From Tenrec ecaudatus (lineage: Eukaryota; Chordata; Mammalia; Afrosoricida; Tenrecidae): a stretch of 64,000 nucleotides of DNA. The translations under genes and the position numbers were made by a program. Each line of letters starts with the position of its first letter. Within the stretch, counting starts at the first letter, position 1. Positions 45,076-56,869 of the stretch are shown piece by piece. The stretch is from positions 13,698,584 to 13,762,583 of the forward strand of contig NC_134537.1 of assembly GCF_050624435.1 (NCBI RefSeq), read 5' to 3'. The notes beneath the pieces are model-generated. The model was not told the origin of the DNA and did no database searches. It was given only the letters and a program-made list of their open reading frames with translations.

Positions 45076-45934
45076 CTTGAAATTTAGTTTGGTTACTGGA
45101 CAGTATGAAAATCCCTCTCAAAAGTTTTTGTTTTTAAAAGGCAAAAACAGTGTAATAAAGCAAAGCATGTTGAACCAACATGCCTCAACAAAGAGCTCTA
45201 GAATGGACACATTGGAAAATGGTCAGTTCTGTGGAACATGGCATCATCTTAAAAAAAGAAAACAACCCCCCCAAACTTATTCTAATGTACTTCATTAAAA
45301 TATTTATATATGTATAATTTATATTAAAATTATACATATCCATGTACAGATATGCAGAATTTAGAAAACATCTTCAATATTTTTATGAGGACATGAAAAC
45401 CTGAAATCACTTGTCTAAGATGACATTTTAGAGGTTTAGTCTGACAAACAATTTTGATTAATATATATATAAAATTAATTTATGCATATGAATTGCTACA
45501 ATTTTCATTGGTTGTATTAAAACTAAAAATAATGATTTGTATATTTTCATAAAATAGTGGAAGTTATATACAAGTTAATATAGTTAGCTTTCATAATAAT
45601 TTATATGATCTTACATAGTTGTCATATTATCATAAATGCACATCAGATGTCCTAAAAATATGTATACTTAATAGATTTTCTGATGTAGAAGAGAAATAAT
45701 ACAACTTTTAGTTTTTATTCTTGTATTTCACCACCAAGTCCTCAATTCTAACCTACAAAATCTTGGAAAATCATAATACAGTTGCAAAATATAAGTTTCC
45801 GAGTGACTTAATGTAGACACTGCTATTTGTATAATAAGAACTGTACATTGTATTTGTATACTGCTTCAAACTTATTCTAAAGTGTATCATTCCGTTACTT
45901 GCTGATTAATTAATAAAGACCTTCAGAGTAGGTA
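45076..45934. other. unassigned AT-rich DNA
   Basis: Strongly AT-rich (45290-45700) with palindromic TATAAT-like patches. No gene or repeat family recognised. Confidence 0.45.
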
Positions 45935-46350
45935 AGCATGGATGTTACTTTGAGGTAAAGGTGCACCTGACCAAAGCCCTCGTGTTTTCAATTGCCTGAT
46001 AAGCATGTGAAAGTTGGACATTGAATCAGGAAGACTGAAGCATCTTCATTTGAATAAGGTGCCAGTGAAGAATGTTGAAAACACCATTGACTGCTGAAAG
46101 AACCAACACATCTGATTTGAAAGAAGTGCAGCCAGAATGCTCTTTAGAAGCGAGGATGGCAAGACTTTGCCTGATGTTTTTCAGACATGTTCTCATAAGA
46201 GGCCAGTCTCTGAAGGAGGGCGTCATGCTTGGTCAAGTAGACGGGCAGCACAAAAGACCCTGGACAAGATGGATTGACATAGGGGCTAATACAATGGGCT
46301 CAAACATAAGCACAGTTGCGGCATGATTCAAGACCAGCGACCACTTCAAG
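45935..46350 (+). mobile_element. RTE-clade LINE, 3' end fragment
   Basis: GATGTTACTTTGAGGTAAAG GTGCACCTGACCAAAGCC, then CAATTGCCTGATAAGCATGT, GCAGCCAGAATGCTCTTTAG and GGATTGACATAGGGGCTAAT: the RTE C-terminal region and 3' end. It is truncated at both sides. Confidence 0.8.
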
Positions 46351-46384
46351 GAGGCAAACATAAATGAATAAATAAAAAAATTCA

Positions 46385-46548
46385 GTTTACCTGCTCCTGG
46401 AATGGTTTACAACTTTGAAAACCCAACGAGTCGGTATGGACCGATGGTGATGGGTTTGCACACACAAAGTCACACACATTATATAGACTGCTTACTCAGA
46501 TCTCCTTAGGAATCAGATTCAAAATGATGGTAGTGAGTTTGTTTCTTA
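46385..46548 (+). repeat. AfroSINE, degraded tail half
   Basis: CTCCTGGAATGGTTTACAAC TTTGAAAACCCAACGAGTC in the body, and AGGAATCAGATTCAAAATGA TGGTAGTGAGTTTGTTTC at the tail. About 80 bp of unrelated CACA-rich sequence lies in between. Confidence 0.55.
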
Positions 46549-47679
46549 TTTTTTTAATACTTAGAGTTCTTACATTTTATCTCTAACATGCATGAATATA
46601 ATAATCCTATTATTTGTATCTCCAGGTTTAATAAAAAAAGGAGCTATGAGAATCTGGTTCAAAAGCAAACAAACAAACAAACTCCTACCACTGAGCTGTT
46701 ACTAAGATTTCTGGCTACTAAATAGTAAAAAAAAAAAAAAGAGAGAGAGAGAGCCTGTGGGTTGAGCAACTATTGCGTCATGTTCACTCTTGAATCTTCA
46801 GATTCTTACATGGTGACTGAAATATAACGGGGGATCAAAAGGTAGTTACAGCATAACTTAAAGAGTGATTCACTTACTCGATGAACAGCAATTACTACGA
46901 ATCATACCGCAGATGTATGTTCTGTCCTTTTCTGACTTAGTATGTCTCTTTAAAAAAAAGATTTATAAAATCGTGGAAGTGATGTACAGACTGTTGTCTT
47001 TTCAAAGGAAACAACTACTGAAAGTGACCAATGGCTAAATGCTGTTAGAGATCAGTTAATTGGGTCTATTTATTAACTAAACAAGCACTGTGCTTTTTAG
47101 AAAGTGACATTACATCTAGCTAATGGGATGGAAGGAGGGAAGGGAGTCGTTTTCTTCTCTGAGAAATTGGTGGAGACAACACGGTGTTATGATATTTTAC
47201 GACTGCTGTTCTCTGCCTCCAGTGTCTCATCAATATTGATTACTTGAGAGCAGAGTGAGAGATAAACTGGAGAATTACCTAAGGAGAAGGCCAGGAAGGG
47301 AACAAAACCTCATGTGGCCGGAAGACATAATTCACCTCAGAAGCAAGCCAGTGTCTCCCTCTTGACCAGTTGAACACAGCCTGAGCAGGAACTCTGCTCT
47401 CCGGAGACAACAGGACTGCTAGGAGTTGTCGATAGGTTTCTAGGGAGACACTGGCAGAAAGTCAAAATTAAGGGTAAATTATATAAACAATTAATTTTTC
47501 CTTATGCATGTAGTTATCATGTCTAAGTATTTTAACTCTGACAGGCTTCAATGTTAAGCTTATTCAAGCCTTTATTCTACATACAGGTTAATATAATTAT
47601 AAATCTATTTACCACCTATTTGAAAAATTGCTCTAGAGAATTTTATTTTTTTGTGTGCATGCGCTTGCTAGACATTGAG
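46549..47679. other. unassigned DNA with an A/GA simple repeat
   Basis: A14 followed by (GA)6 at 46727-46753 is the only clear simple repeat. No gene or family recognised elsewhere. Confidence 0.45.
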
Positions 47680-48330
47680 GTGTGGGTTTCAGAAAGAGCA
47701 AACAGGACAGGAAAAGACTCGGATACATAAAAGGATCTGAAGCCCTTAGGGAAGAGCACAGTAGGTACGTGTTATAGATAATGGAGACGAAACCGAAGTA
47801 GGAAGTTGCAGTAGACAATGAAGGGCCCTGTGTGCTAAGTTATGGAATTTATACTCAGTCTTATCATTAAAGTGGGATGACAGACATATTCTGGATGTAT
47901 TTGGAAAATGTCATTCGAACAATTCTGTGAAGAATGAATGGATCAGGCTTGACTGGAGAGGAGAAACTACTAGTAGAGTGAGTAGACTAGCTTAGGCAGA
48001 GTCTTTATTTGAATGTAGGAAAATGATGAATTAGAAAAAGAAATGCTCCTAGGTTGTGACCTGCATCAAAGTAGCTTTGAGAGTGATTGAAATAATTTTG
48101 ACATTGACAAAGTTAAGGTAGAGAGGAGGAACAGGTTCGGGTGGTGACATGTTCATGATTTTAGGGATTGAACTTGAGTATCTGTGTATCAAAGTGGGAT
48201 GTGCCAGTTGGATATGAGAGTTCAAAAAAGGCATCTGAACTAGTCATTAGTGAGTGAGTGGTTTACATGCAGGTAGTAATTGAAACCAGGGGAGTGACGT
48301 ATGGCATGAGGGATCTGTAGTGAAGTGGAA
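47680..48330 (+). repeat. probable ancient mammalian interspersed repeat, family not named
   Basis: The order AGCACAGTAGGTACG, GGGCCCTGTGTGCTAAGTTA, AGAATGAATGGATCAGGCTT, then GTTCATGATTTTAGGGATTG, CCAGTTGGATATGAGAGTTC and GTAATTGAAACCAGGGGAGT resembles an old mammal-wide repeat. In that repeat, text of this kind (GACATGTTGAGTTTGAGGTGCC, AGTTGGATATA, GAAGCCATGGGAGTG) recurs. I cannot name the family, and the boundaries are loose. Confidence 0.4.
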
Positions 48331-48349
48331 CAGCAGTGAAAAAATAAGC

Positions 48350-48425
48350 ACTCTGGACAAGTTAGATTGGCAGGGGGCAGCAACAATGGGTTCCATGGGA
48401 CAACGATGGTGAGAATGGATAGGTC
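48350..48425 (+). mobile_element. RTE 3'-end fragment (+ strand)
   Basis: CAAGTTAGATTGGCAGGGGG CAGCAACAATGGGTTCCATG matches the RTE 3' block GTGGATTGACACAGTGGCTGCAACAATGGGCTC. It lies tail to tail with the long - strand copy that starts at 48550. Confidence 0.55.
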
Positions 48426-48527
48426 CTGGTAGGCTTTCTACTCCTGTAAAGATTTACAGTCTTCAAACCCACCGGGGCTCTTCTGCTCTGTCCGGTAGGG
48501 CCAGTGTGGCTCAGAGTGAGTTGATGA
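48421..48527 (+). repeat. AfroSINE with internal deletion
   Basis: AGGTCCTGGTAGGCTTTCTA joins the first bases of the head directly to the body, so the tRNA-like part is deleted. It continues ACTCCTGTAAAGATTTACAG, CTTCTGCTCTGTCCGGTAGG and GTGGCTCAGAGTGAGTTGAT. Confidence 0.7.
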
Positions 48528-48549
48528 GAGTATATTTCGAGAGATTTCT

Positions 48550-51440
48550 ATTTGACCAAGCAAGATGTCTTTTTCCAAGGACTGCTCTCTCCTGGCAACA
48601 AATCCAAAGTTTAAGACACGAGTCTCAGCATCCTGGCTTGTAAGGATCCTTCTGGTTATACTTCTACCAAGACAGATTTATTTGTTCCCTTGTCAGTCCA
48701 TTCTCTATTCAACATTTTTTTTTGCCAACACCATAATTTAAAGCCGTCCATTATGTATTCTTGTCCAACTTTCATATGCATATGAGGTGATTGAAAATAG
48801 AATGGATTGGATCAGGCAAAAATGTAGTCCTTAAAATGATATCTTTGGTCTCTAACAATGTAAAGAGATCTGTTGAAGGGGGTTGTGTATGTGATTTCTT
48901 GGTTGCTGTTTCCATGAGAATTGCTTGAGGATTCAAGCCAAATGAGAGTTTTAACCATCTCCATATTTTCCTTGTTTATCATGGTGAGAATGTTTCTTGG
49001 TGAGAATGTATCATGGTGAGAATGTAGAGGTACTGTAATCCACTTTGAACGATGTAGTCATTTGTCTTCATCGATCAGTGCCTCAAATCTTTGCTTTCAG
49101 CAAACAAGTTGTATCACATGCATATCACAGTTGGTTAGTTAGTCTTTCTCTAATCCCGCTTCACATTTCTTCTTTATCTCATCCAGCATCTGGGATTGTT
49201 TGTTCAGTGTACAGACTGAGTCAGATGAAAGGATGAAACCCCTAGCACCTTGTTCAGACAATTGCCTCTTGGTCTATAGTCCACATGGGCACATTTATAA
49301 TTCTGGATTCTAGAATTCTCATTCTTTGCAGTGTTATCCATAATTTTAAAAAATGATCTTATCTAGTTTAATGCCTTTGCAGATTCAATGAAACACATCT
49401 TTCTGGTATTCTCTCATTTCAGCCAGCATCCCTCTGACAATAGGAACGATAGCCCTTGTAGCTCATCAGCTTCTAAATCTGGCTGGAATTTCTGGAATTC
49501 CACTGTTCAGGTACTACGTCAACTCATTTTAAATTCTGCAAAATTTTACTTGTGTGTTTTACTAATGATATTGTTTGATGATGGGTACATTATATTAAGT
49601 CATCATTTATTTAGAATGGGCACAAACATGGAACTCTTTCAATAAGTTGGCCAGGTAGCTGTGTTTGAAATTTCTTGACAGTGAACAGTGAATGCATTTA
49701 GCATTCCATCGCTTTGTTGAAACATCTCTGTTCTGTTTTCATCAATTCTTGAAATCTTATTCACCAATAATTTCAGTGCAGCTTAGAATTCTCCCTTCAG
49801 TATTAATGGTTCTTGATCATATGCTATCTCTTGAAAGGTTCATCCGCTCTTTCTTCTTAGTCTAGTGACTTTTTATATTCCTTTCATCTTCTTATGATAT
49901 TTTGGGCATCATTTAATATTTTCCCAACTACTTTTACACTATTAAAAATAAATGCTTGAAATTTTCCTTAATTCTTTCAGTGGAAAATGCTGAACCTGTC
50001 CTTCTCTTTTGATTTTCTGTCTCTTTGCACATGTCATTACAATGCTTTACTTTGTCTTCAGAAGCCACCTTTGACATATTGTGTTGAGCTTCTTTACTTC
50101 CCTTATTTCTCCAATTCTTTTAGTTAGTCCATGTTTCAGATCAAGTCGCAGTCTTTTCATGACTTCCATTTGGTCTTTTATTTAGTTCCTGTCTTTTAAA
50201 TGATCTCTAGCCATGTGTGATGGTTTGAGGGCATCCCATGATTCTAGTTTTCGGTGTGTCAACTCTGATCTCGAGATGGTCTGTGAATACAGGTGGGGTA
50301 TACCCAAATGCTTACTTTGACTTTTCATGGACTTATGTTAATTTTTTCAGCTTCAATTTGAAGTTGAATATGAGAAATACTTGGTTTGTCCCTGAGTTTT
50401 CCCCAACCTTGTTCTGACTGCCAATATAGTACTTCTGAATATCCTGAGTGCCAATTTACTACATCTTTCATTGGATGTCAGTAATTTTACTCCTGTGTAT
50501 TCTACCCATCAAAATTTCAGATGCATGTTGACTTTTCTGTTATTGAGAAAACTGTTTCCAATGAATAAGTTGTTTATCTTGGAAAATGTTGTCATTGTGA
50601 TCGCTGGCATCAAATCTATCACCAAAGCCATATTTTCTAGTTAACTTTTCTTTTTTTTTTGCTTTCAACTTTTTCATTCCAACCATCACTAATTATCTTT
50701 GCAACTTAACCATGTGGTTGATCAATTTTAGACTGTAGACTCTAGTAAAACCCTTAATTTTTCAAATTTCAGGTTAGTCTCCAGCATAAATTTGAATGAT
50801 AGTTGTATTATCTCCTCTTCCTTGTAATCATATGGATGTGATGTTCTCACAGAGAAAAATACTTCAGGACAGATTTTGAAATATTCTTTTTGATGATGAA
50901 TGTGATGTAATTTCTCGGTTCGGGGTCATAGTTGACACAGTATACTATATATTTTGTGATTCAAAATGACTAATCCCAATCTATTCCAGCTCACTAATGC
51001 CTAAAAGATCTCTCTTTATGCATTCCTCTTTAGTTTGGATGACTTCTAATTTTCTTAGTTTCATAATTCACACATTCTAAATTTAAATAATTAGTGAATA
51101 TTTGCAGCTATGCCTTCTCCCGTTGTCTTGCCACATCCGGAGGTGATGTCTTGAAGTGTTTTTCCCTTCACATCATTAGATGAACTGTACTTTCAGGTGG
51201 CAGCCTTTCCCCAGTTATATTTTAGGTGCCTCCTCACTTCAGAGGCCCATCTCCTAGCGTTATATCAGACAATGTTCTCCAGCTAGTCTTAAGATTTTCA
51301 CCAGTCAATATTTTCAGAAATAGATTGCTCGGTCCTGGCTTTTAGTTGATCTTATTCTGGAAACACCAATGAAACCTGTCCATCATAGAGGATCTTGCCG
51401 GTATTTGAAACATGGGTGTTATAGCTTCTGGCATCCCAGC
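48550..51440 (-). mobile_element. RTE-clade LINE, near full length
   Basis: The most complete RTE in the window, about 2.9 kb and uninterrupted. It has the 3'/C-terminal region (48550-49080), reverse transcriptase (49080-49700), linker (49760-50180), endonuclease (50220-51100) and 5' leader up to about 51440 (CTTGCCGGTATTTGAAACAT, TATAGCTTCTGGCATCCC). It is strongly diverged with many stops, suggesting greater age than the 23.5-kb copy. A three-unit 16-bp expansion lies at 48977. The 3' tail microsatellite is lost. Confidence 0.82.
48977..49024. repeat. 16-bp unit repeated three times inside RTE
   Basis: TATCATGGTGAGAATG, TTTCTTGGTGAGAATG, TATCATGGTGAGAATG in direct succession (48977-49024). 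Other RTE copies have a single TATCATGATGTTACC-type block here, so this is a local expansion after insertion. Confidence 0.92.
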
Positions 51441-51582
51441 AGCATACCAATCATCATCATATGGCAGACTGACAGATGAGTGCTGATACAATGATTTAGC
51501 CTAATTAATGTGGCAAAGGAAATCTTAATTCCAAAAGGATCTTGACCCAGAGATAGAGGGGTTAGTAGTTCAACAAGTATTT

Positions 51583-51596
51583 GGGGGGGGGGGGGG
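51583..51596. repeat. G14 homopolymer
   Basis: Fourteen consecutive G followed by CGCACAC. Long G runs are rare in mammalian DNA and are prone to slippage and sequencing error. It lies between the RTE leader and the next LINE-1 insertion. Confidence 0.9.
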
Positions 51597-51669
51597 CGCA
51601 CACTTTTTCCCATAACAGATACAAATGCCTGCATATTTTGGAAAAGAAATTAAAAAATAGAATACATTT

Positions 51670-52082
51670 AAAATTAACCTTTATAAGAGGGAATCCAGGA
51701 CAAATAAACCCCTCAGGACCAATATTGATAGTAGCCATACCAGGAGGGTAAGGGGAAGGTGGGGGGAGGAAGGGGGAATGGATCACAATGACCTACCTAT
51801 AACCCAGGTTGACAGAAAACAGAAAAGTGGGGCAAAGGAGACATTGGTCAGTGCAAGAGATGAACAAATAATAATTTCTAAGTTATCAATGGTGCATGAA
51901 GAAGGAAGGGATAAAAATGAGGAGCTGATACCAAGGACTCGAGTAGAAAGGAAATGTTTTAAAAATGATGATGGCAACAAATGTACAATGTGCTTGACAC
52001 AAAGGATGGATATATAGGTTGTGATAACAGTTGTATGAGCTTCCAATGAAAGGATTTATTAAAAAAATAAAATTGATCTTTA
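51670..52082 (+). mobile_element. 5'-truncated LINE-1 3' end with imperfect target-site duplication
   Basis: Flanks AAAATTAACCTTTA (51670-51683) and AAAATTGATCTTTA (52069-52082) match at 12 of 14 bases, both changes being transitions. The insert is the LINE-1 3'UTR: CAGGACAAATAAACCCCTCA, AGGGGAAGGTGGGGGGAGGA, TAATTTCTAAGTTATCAATG and TTCCAATGAAAGG, with a mutated AATAAA. It is more decayed than the 10.9-kb copy. Confidence 0.82.
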
Positions 52083-53971
52083 ACTTTCATTGAACAGAAA
52101 CTTTAAAATAAACCATAGTTTCTTTTCTCTTGTATAATCTTAAAATACATTAGAAGCTAAGCTGCTATATTTGTGATTCCATGCACACACACCCTTAGAT
52201 TGGAATAAACCACAGGGAAATGTAAGAATAGGAATAGCATCCAAGTATCACGAGGTCTGTATCGATAGTAAGACAGACTTATAGCAGTTACTTTCCATAG
52301 CCCATTGCATAATTCACCCAATCAAGGGCATCAGCAGGATTTAGTCTGCTTACAATGGTAGCAGATGTAGTAAAATTCTTCAGTTATCAATAGAAATACT
52401 ATAGATAACTTGGCTAGGTGATAGTTCTTACTATTTAATTATTCCCCTGAATTATTCTGAGCCTTAAAGTTCTTTAGACCAATGTTGCTTGAATAGAGTA
52501 ATGAGGTCTGTGGATCTTCCGAGGTCACAGCAAAAGCAAGATGGCTTAGTTCATTTGTGTGCAAGCAGGTAGGGTAGTAAGTGATTATCACGTCACTCGC
52601 ACAAGAAGCATATGGGTAAGTCTTATAGTGTGCTTATTATGTGTCACACACCATGTTGAATGCACCACAGTCCATTTTAATCAGTTCATCACCATAAATT
52701 TGCCCTGAGATGGGTGTTTCTATTAGTAGTAGGATTAATATTCTTAGACCCCTGGGTGGTACTAAATTTTCACATGAGGAAACTGATCCCCACGGAGCTA
52801 GTTTTCAAACCAAAGCCATTGAACTATACAATTCATACTATCAACAATACAATATATGTGTTATAAATACATGAGTTTTAGAGATACATTATAAAAATAT
52901 TTTTAGAATTTGTACACTTTTTGTATAAAATACTTCATGAAAGAAGTATTTATATTCTTACTCTAGAGTATAGTTGGATATTTTCTTATTTACAAAGAAA
53001 GTACTAGAAACCAGCACAAAAAATCAAAAAAAAATTTTTTTAAAGATGTACATAAGCAAAGCTAATAACCTACTAGTTTGGGCTTATTTCTTTCTAAACC
53101 TATTATAATATTAATGTTAAAATGAGACACGGATCATTTTAATACATTTTATATGTTCTTTTAACAGTTGATAATGATAACCTCCACACAGTCTTCAAAT
53201 TCTTCAAATCAAGAATATTTTTGGATAGAACATTTTTATGCGGGTGTTTCCTAATATATTAAATAAGTACTTAAAAGTTAAATAAGTGTTACCTTGAACA
53301 ATAATGATGTTATCATTGTTGTTCATTTTGGTATTTTTTTTAAGGGGGCCACTTAGATGTGAGATTGCCAAATAAAAAGAAAGAAACATCTTAAAGTCTT
53401 TGAAAACCACCCTCAAAGTACTCTCCAGGAATTCATTATGCCAGTTTATGTCCTTGCCGTGGAGTGTGAAAGTACCCATCGTATCATATCCTAATTAGTG
53501 TGAATATTTTCACTTAAAAAATCTGACACATTTCATCCGTGCTACTTTTTAAGTTGATATTAGTCAAATGAAATACTTTTATGTTTATAGATCATTTGTG
53601 TTTTATTTTGAATTGCTAACATATTTGATAGCGTCTCTCATTATTATTTTATGCACAGCGCCTTGTTTTGCAAATCCGTCTCCACTCTATCTAAATTGGC
53701 ATTGAACTTCTAATTTTGTTTGTGGTGATATTTGATTATGTTTCATTTGCTTGTAATCAAACTCACATATCATTTCTGACTTTAATGGCATATATGAAAT
53801 CATCTATCTTACTCTAATTCTATCTGCCCACCTACCTATCTGTCCATTACTTCTATGTCTTTTTCTTTTACAATTACATTTCAATACTTCTGGTATATTT
53901 TTTTATGAATGGTGTGGGGAGGGCCTCAGTGTTTCCTTCCACAGCACTTGTTCAAGTCTCTGAAGCTCAAA
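52083..53971. other. unassigned AT-rich DNA, possible MIR-like piece
   Basis: Around 52620-52795, TGCTTATTATGTGTCACACA and CACATGAGGAAACTGATCCC recall ancient SINE/LINE2 text. The rest, including 53204-53479 (91-codon - frame), is unrecognised. Confidence 0.4.
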
Positions 53972-54035
53972 GAGAGCGTTCCACTTTGGCCGATGGGGTT
54001 ATATGGGTTGGAATTGACTCGATGTCAGTGAGTTT
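53972..54035 (+). repeat. AfroSINE tail fragment
   Basis: GAGCGTTCCACTTTGGCCGA, then GGGTTATATGGGTTGGAATT and GACTCGATGTCAGTGAGTTT. The last block is a good match to the AfroSINE 3' tail (GGAATCGACTCGATGGCAGTGAGTTT). Confidence 0.75.
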
Positions 54036-54549
54036 TCAGTTTTGCACATTTTCAAATCCTTTGATTTTCTTTCCACGTGTTTATTTTATCTTTTTAAGTT
54101 ATCCCACTCTCCACCCACTCCAAACCTCCCAATGCACTGTCAAAAATTCTGTATGTATGATTTTTCTAGGAGAAGTATGGGAACCCCTTAGTACTCAAAA
54201 TACAAAATGAGGATCCTATGAAATTTGGTTTCATCACTTGGTATTTTGCCTCGGATTCATTGAATTAAGATGTTTCTCTTGGAGTGTACTTCCTATCAGG
54301 GGATGCCATGCTGGCCTTCAGTGACAGTTGGGCAAGCGCTCGATTTAGAGAGGGAAACAAAACATGCATGCACTTGAGTTGTTGGTTGGCTTGTAGTGAT
54401 TTCTTAAAATGTATTTAAGGATTTTAATAGCTCCTTACTCCTGTTTCCCTTACAAATCATGTTTTAATTTTGTTTAACCTGCTCGTTTCCCACAATCTAA
54501 AGGCGTTACTCTTATTTTCTGTAAATGTTTTGTAGTTTTGAATTTCACA
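54036..54549. other. unassigned non-coding DNA
   Basis: No repeat or gene recognised. It may include diverged LINE-1. Confidence 0.4.
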
Positions 54550-55200
54550 ATCAGAACTTCAATTCATTTGGATGTGAATTTGTTGTAAACTAAGACTATA
54601 GTTACTTATTTCAATGCAGAATGCCCAAAGCCCCAGTATCATTCAATTCATGAACCAATTTTACTCCATGTCAAATATGCATAGACTTAACTTTTTTGTT
54701 TATTGATATTTAGTTATGTAATACAACATTATTTACTTTCCCATAGTATGAAAAATCCATGTCATCTTTAGGATAAATATATCCTTTCCTGCTTCAAAAT
54801 TATGCATAAATTCTTCTTTTCCTCTTACATTGAATTCCAGGGACTACTTGCCAAGTCACATAGAAGTTCTTCTTGGGAATAAATCATAAAGACAAAGTCA
54901 TTTTTAAAACAGCAGCTCTTTCCTTTCATTACCGCATTTTATTCCTTAATATTTTCAGCTCATTTTAGCTCCTTCAATTCAGTTTACATTGTTATCTACA
55001 TAGAGTTCTTTTCTAATATTGAAATATTTATTATATGAGGTGCCTTAAGTTTTTGTTGCTTTTGTAAATGACACTTCTTTTACAACAATGGGTGTTGAAT
55101 TGCCTGACAGAATTGCAATTGCTTTTCATATATTTACATTGTATTCAGTGAAGTCTTTCATATATATTTACATATATATAGGTAATAAACTCTTCGGCAC
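54550..55200 (-). mobile_element. LINE-1 fragment (ORF2 region), highly diverged
   Basis: The + strand reads CATTTGGATGTGAATTTGTT, GCAGAATGCCCAAAGCCCCA, TTTACTCCATGTCAAATATG, then TCTACATAGAGTTCTTTTCT and TTTTGTAAATGACACTTCTT. It follows the antisense of the LINE-1 ORF2 segment beyond the reverse transcriptase. No open frame remains. Boundaries uncertain. Confidence 0.5.
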
Positions 55201-55593
55201 AGAGTATTTTTATTTATTTTATTGTCTTTGTAATTTTCTCCCCCTTCCCCCCATAATTGATTTGGCTAGATATTTTGGAAAATGTCATTTATTTATTTAG
55301 TTGTTTATTTTAGGTCTTTCATCTTTCTTTATCTTTCAGCAATCAGCCAAGGCTTTCCCAGTGTAGTGCTGGAAAGCACTGGTGGTTTCATCTTTGTCTC
55401 ACGTCGAACTTTAGACCACATGCTCTTGGGTTTTATCACTGACTGTGATATTTTCTGTGGACTTTCAGCAGCGATCTTATTTCTATTAAGAAAACACCCT
55501 CCAATACTTTATACAATTAAAAACTTTGAATAGGTTCTGAATTTTATAAACTATGAATGTTTATGTTTATCTTACGGATTAGTTATTGTGGCC
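55201..55593. other. unassigned non-coding DNA
   Basis: T-rich, with an 83-codon open frame (55282-55533, +). The later part of that frame (VVLESTGGFIFVSRRTLDHM) has no recognised family. I regard it as chance. Confidence 0.35.
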
Positions 55594-55973
55594 TGTGTTA
55601 GGCTGGATTGTGTAGTGAAACAAATCCCAATCACCTATGTATAAGAAAGAGTTTTATCTCCAAATCAAGAAAACCAAATTCACAGCTATCAAGTCCACGC
55701 TGACTCATATCAAGAAGTCCATAAGTCTGATGTTCGCCCATAAGCCTTCCTTCAGACTCATGTAGCTGCATGCCAGAGATGCAGAATGGTGAACTGAGAA
55801 GCAGAGAACACAGGCTACATGGTACAGCGTCTTTGAAGTCCTAGGTCAGTGGAAGCCAGGCAGGGTGCCTGCAGCTCTGGGGGTTGTGTGGCTCACATGG
55901 GGCCGCCCACTGATGCCGGCAGAGTTCTAGCAGAGCTGCTTGGGAGTCCCAGCACACGTAGTTGCATTCATGC
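55594..55973 (+). mobile_element. LTR, ERVL-like (copy D, 3'-truncated)
   Basis: It begins TGTGTTAGGCTGGATTGTGT AGTGAAACAAATCC, matching the start of copy A, and has CACGCTGACTCATATC, CCATAAGTCTGATGTTCGCC, CATAAGCCTTCCTTCAGACT and GATGCAGAATG. It ends without the ATTATGTAACT terminus, running into RTE near 55974. Its 3' half differs from copies A and B, so it may be a related subfamily. Confidence 0.55.
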
Positions 55974-56785
55974 AGAACCTGGGTGTGCAGTAAGGAGGTG
56001 GTTGTTTGAGCAGAACAAGGGGATTTGGGATGGTTAAACATCAGGAAAGGTGTGCGTCAGGGTTGTATCTTTTCACCATCCTTATTCACTCTGTATGCTA
56101 AGCAAATAATCTGAGAGGCTACAGGACCAGAGGAATTTAGCTTCAGGACCGGACGAAGGCTTATTACCACCCGGCAGTGTGTAAGTGACACAAACTTGGG
56201 AAGTCAGGACGACTGGAAGCACCTGCTGATGCAGCCTCCAGCCTGGATGGCAACACCATAGAGAAAACCCAAATCCTCACACTGGGTCAACAGATAACAT
56301 TACCATAAATTAAGGAAAGATTGACATCGTCAAGGATTTTGCCTTGGTTGAGAACACTATCAAAGCTCATGGAAGCAGCAGTCAAGAAGTGAGATGGCAC
56401 ATCTCACCTGGAAATGTTACTTCTCAGGACCGTAAGAGAAAGGATGTTATTTGGAGGACTAAAGTGGGCCTGACCCAAGTCAGGGTATTGTCAATGCCCT
56501 CTTTTGCATATGAAAGGTGCACAGGGAATGAGGAAGACCAAAGAATGGATGCATTCAAATGATGGTGTTGATGAGGAACATTAAAGTCCCATGGACTGCC
56601 AAAGTAGCAAACAAATCTGTCTCAGATGAAGTAAAAATGAGGATAACAAACTTCCTTTCACATATTTTGAATGTGTAATCAGGAGGGACCAGGCCCTGGA
56701 AAAAGACAAAGACAGTGAAGAAAATGAATTCAATCCATGAGCTGGATTCACCAAGTGGCCACAACAATGGGTTTAGGCTACCCAA
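55974..56785 (+). mobile_element. RTE-clade LINE, 3' third
   Basis: It starts in the reverse transcriptase (GAGCAGAACAAGGGGATTTG, AGGAAAGGTGTGCGTCAGGG, TTGTATCTTTTCACC, family RQGC-type block). It continues to the C-terminal region (AAGCTCATGGAAGCAGCAGT) and ends near CAACAATGGGTTTAGG. The YADD region (56160-56190) has decayed. The open frame 56344-56562 keeps HGSSSQE, AYERCTGNEEDQRMDAF. Confidence 0.8.
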
Positions 56786-56869
56786 AGCCCCCACACTGCT
56801 TCTAATTTCATAGCTCTCTTTCCTTTAAACTCAAGATGCTTATCATTTATATTTCTCTTTTTGTTGTTG

